Source of the DNA: Pseudomaricurvus alcaniphilus
Lineage (GTDB): Bacteria > Pseudomonadota > Gammaproteobacteria > Pseudomonadales > Cellvibrionaceae
Direction: 5' to 3'
Assembly: GCF_011440395.1 (NCBI RefSeq)
Contig: NZ_JAAOIX010000010.1
Coordinates: 62,001-126,000 of the forward strand
Length of the DNA: 64,000 nucleotides
The first letter of the stretch is position 1. Each line of letters starts with the position of its first letter. The notes beneath the pieces were generated by a model. The model saw only the letters and a list, made by a program, of their open reading frames with translations, was not told the origin of the DNA and did not search any database. The position numbers and the translations under genes were made by a program. Below, piece by piece: positions 63,929 to 64,000 of this stretch.

Positions 63929-64000
63929 TTTGCCTCCTGATCGAAAAATGCAAGTTACTTGTCTTTATGAACCTGGCCTACAGAGTCGGGCATGGGCAAC

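Overview
The window reads as a chromosomal segment of a marine-type gammaproteobacterium (Cellvibrionales/Spongiibacteraceae/Halieaceae-like). This is inferred from moderate GC, gene style and content: TonB receptors, PQQ dehydrogenases, one-component-style Rieske oxygenases and a proton-translocating transhydrogenase. No rRNA, tRNA, CRISPR array or phage genes were seen.

Region 1 (1-9.4 kb) is a signalling block. It holds the end of an EAL protein, an HTH/PAS-like protein, a response regulator with a degenerate second receiver, a 1637-residue MASE1-CHASE-PAS hybrid kinase (HisKA, HATPase, receiver, HPt) and a REC-EAL c-di-GMP phosphodiesterase overlapping the kinase by 4 bp. A small palindromic, MITE-like element (9200-9365) ends this block and supplies the stop codon of the REC-EAL gene.

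Region 2 (9.6-63.9 kb) is a large catabolic island. It carries four intact Rieske oxygenase alpha subunits plus one broken copy, one Rieske ferredoxin, two TonB receptors and two secreted PQQ/cytochrome dehydrogenases. It also carries two KstD-like flavoproteins, a Tat-exported flavoprotein/cytochrome pair, a GMC oxidoreductase, seven SDRs, four NTF2/SnoaL-like proteins, two VOC proteins, two CurA-type reductases, an LigB-type dioxygenase/pirin/azoreductase operon, an MFS exporter, three TetR regulators and a PhyH oxygenase. A nine-gene minus-strand operon (54054 to 44599) joins a complete 2-oxoacid dehydrogenase (E1 alpha, E1 beta, E2, E3) to DUF35, an SCP2-type thiolase, a Rieske oxygenase, its ferredoxin and a reductase. 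It ends in a clear terminator. A six-gene plus-strand operon (58119-62833) holds five consecutive SDRs and an exported NTF2-like protein. A housekeeping pntAA-pntAB-pntB operon (20543-17743) sits inside the island and could feed NADPH to the oxygenases.

The most distinctive observation is a shared 18-bp dyad, AAACA-N8-TGTTT, found by eye in about thirteen intergenic regions in front of the catabolic transcription units and absent from the signalling block. It looks like the operator of one regulon, probably read by a TetR protein encoded here. The likely logic is uptake by TonB receptors, periplasmic alcohol oxidation by quinoproteins, flavin-dependent desaturation, Rieske hydroxylation, SDR oxidation, thiolytic cleavage and oxidative decarboxylation of a cyclic (steroid-, terpenoid- or alkylphenol-like) substrate. 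The substrate itself cannot be read from sequence. A decayed zone (28-34 kb) holds remnants of an acyl-CoA ligase, an IS4-type transposase, a vWA protein and a Rieske oxygenase.
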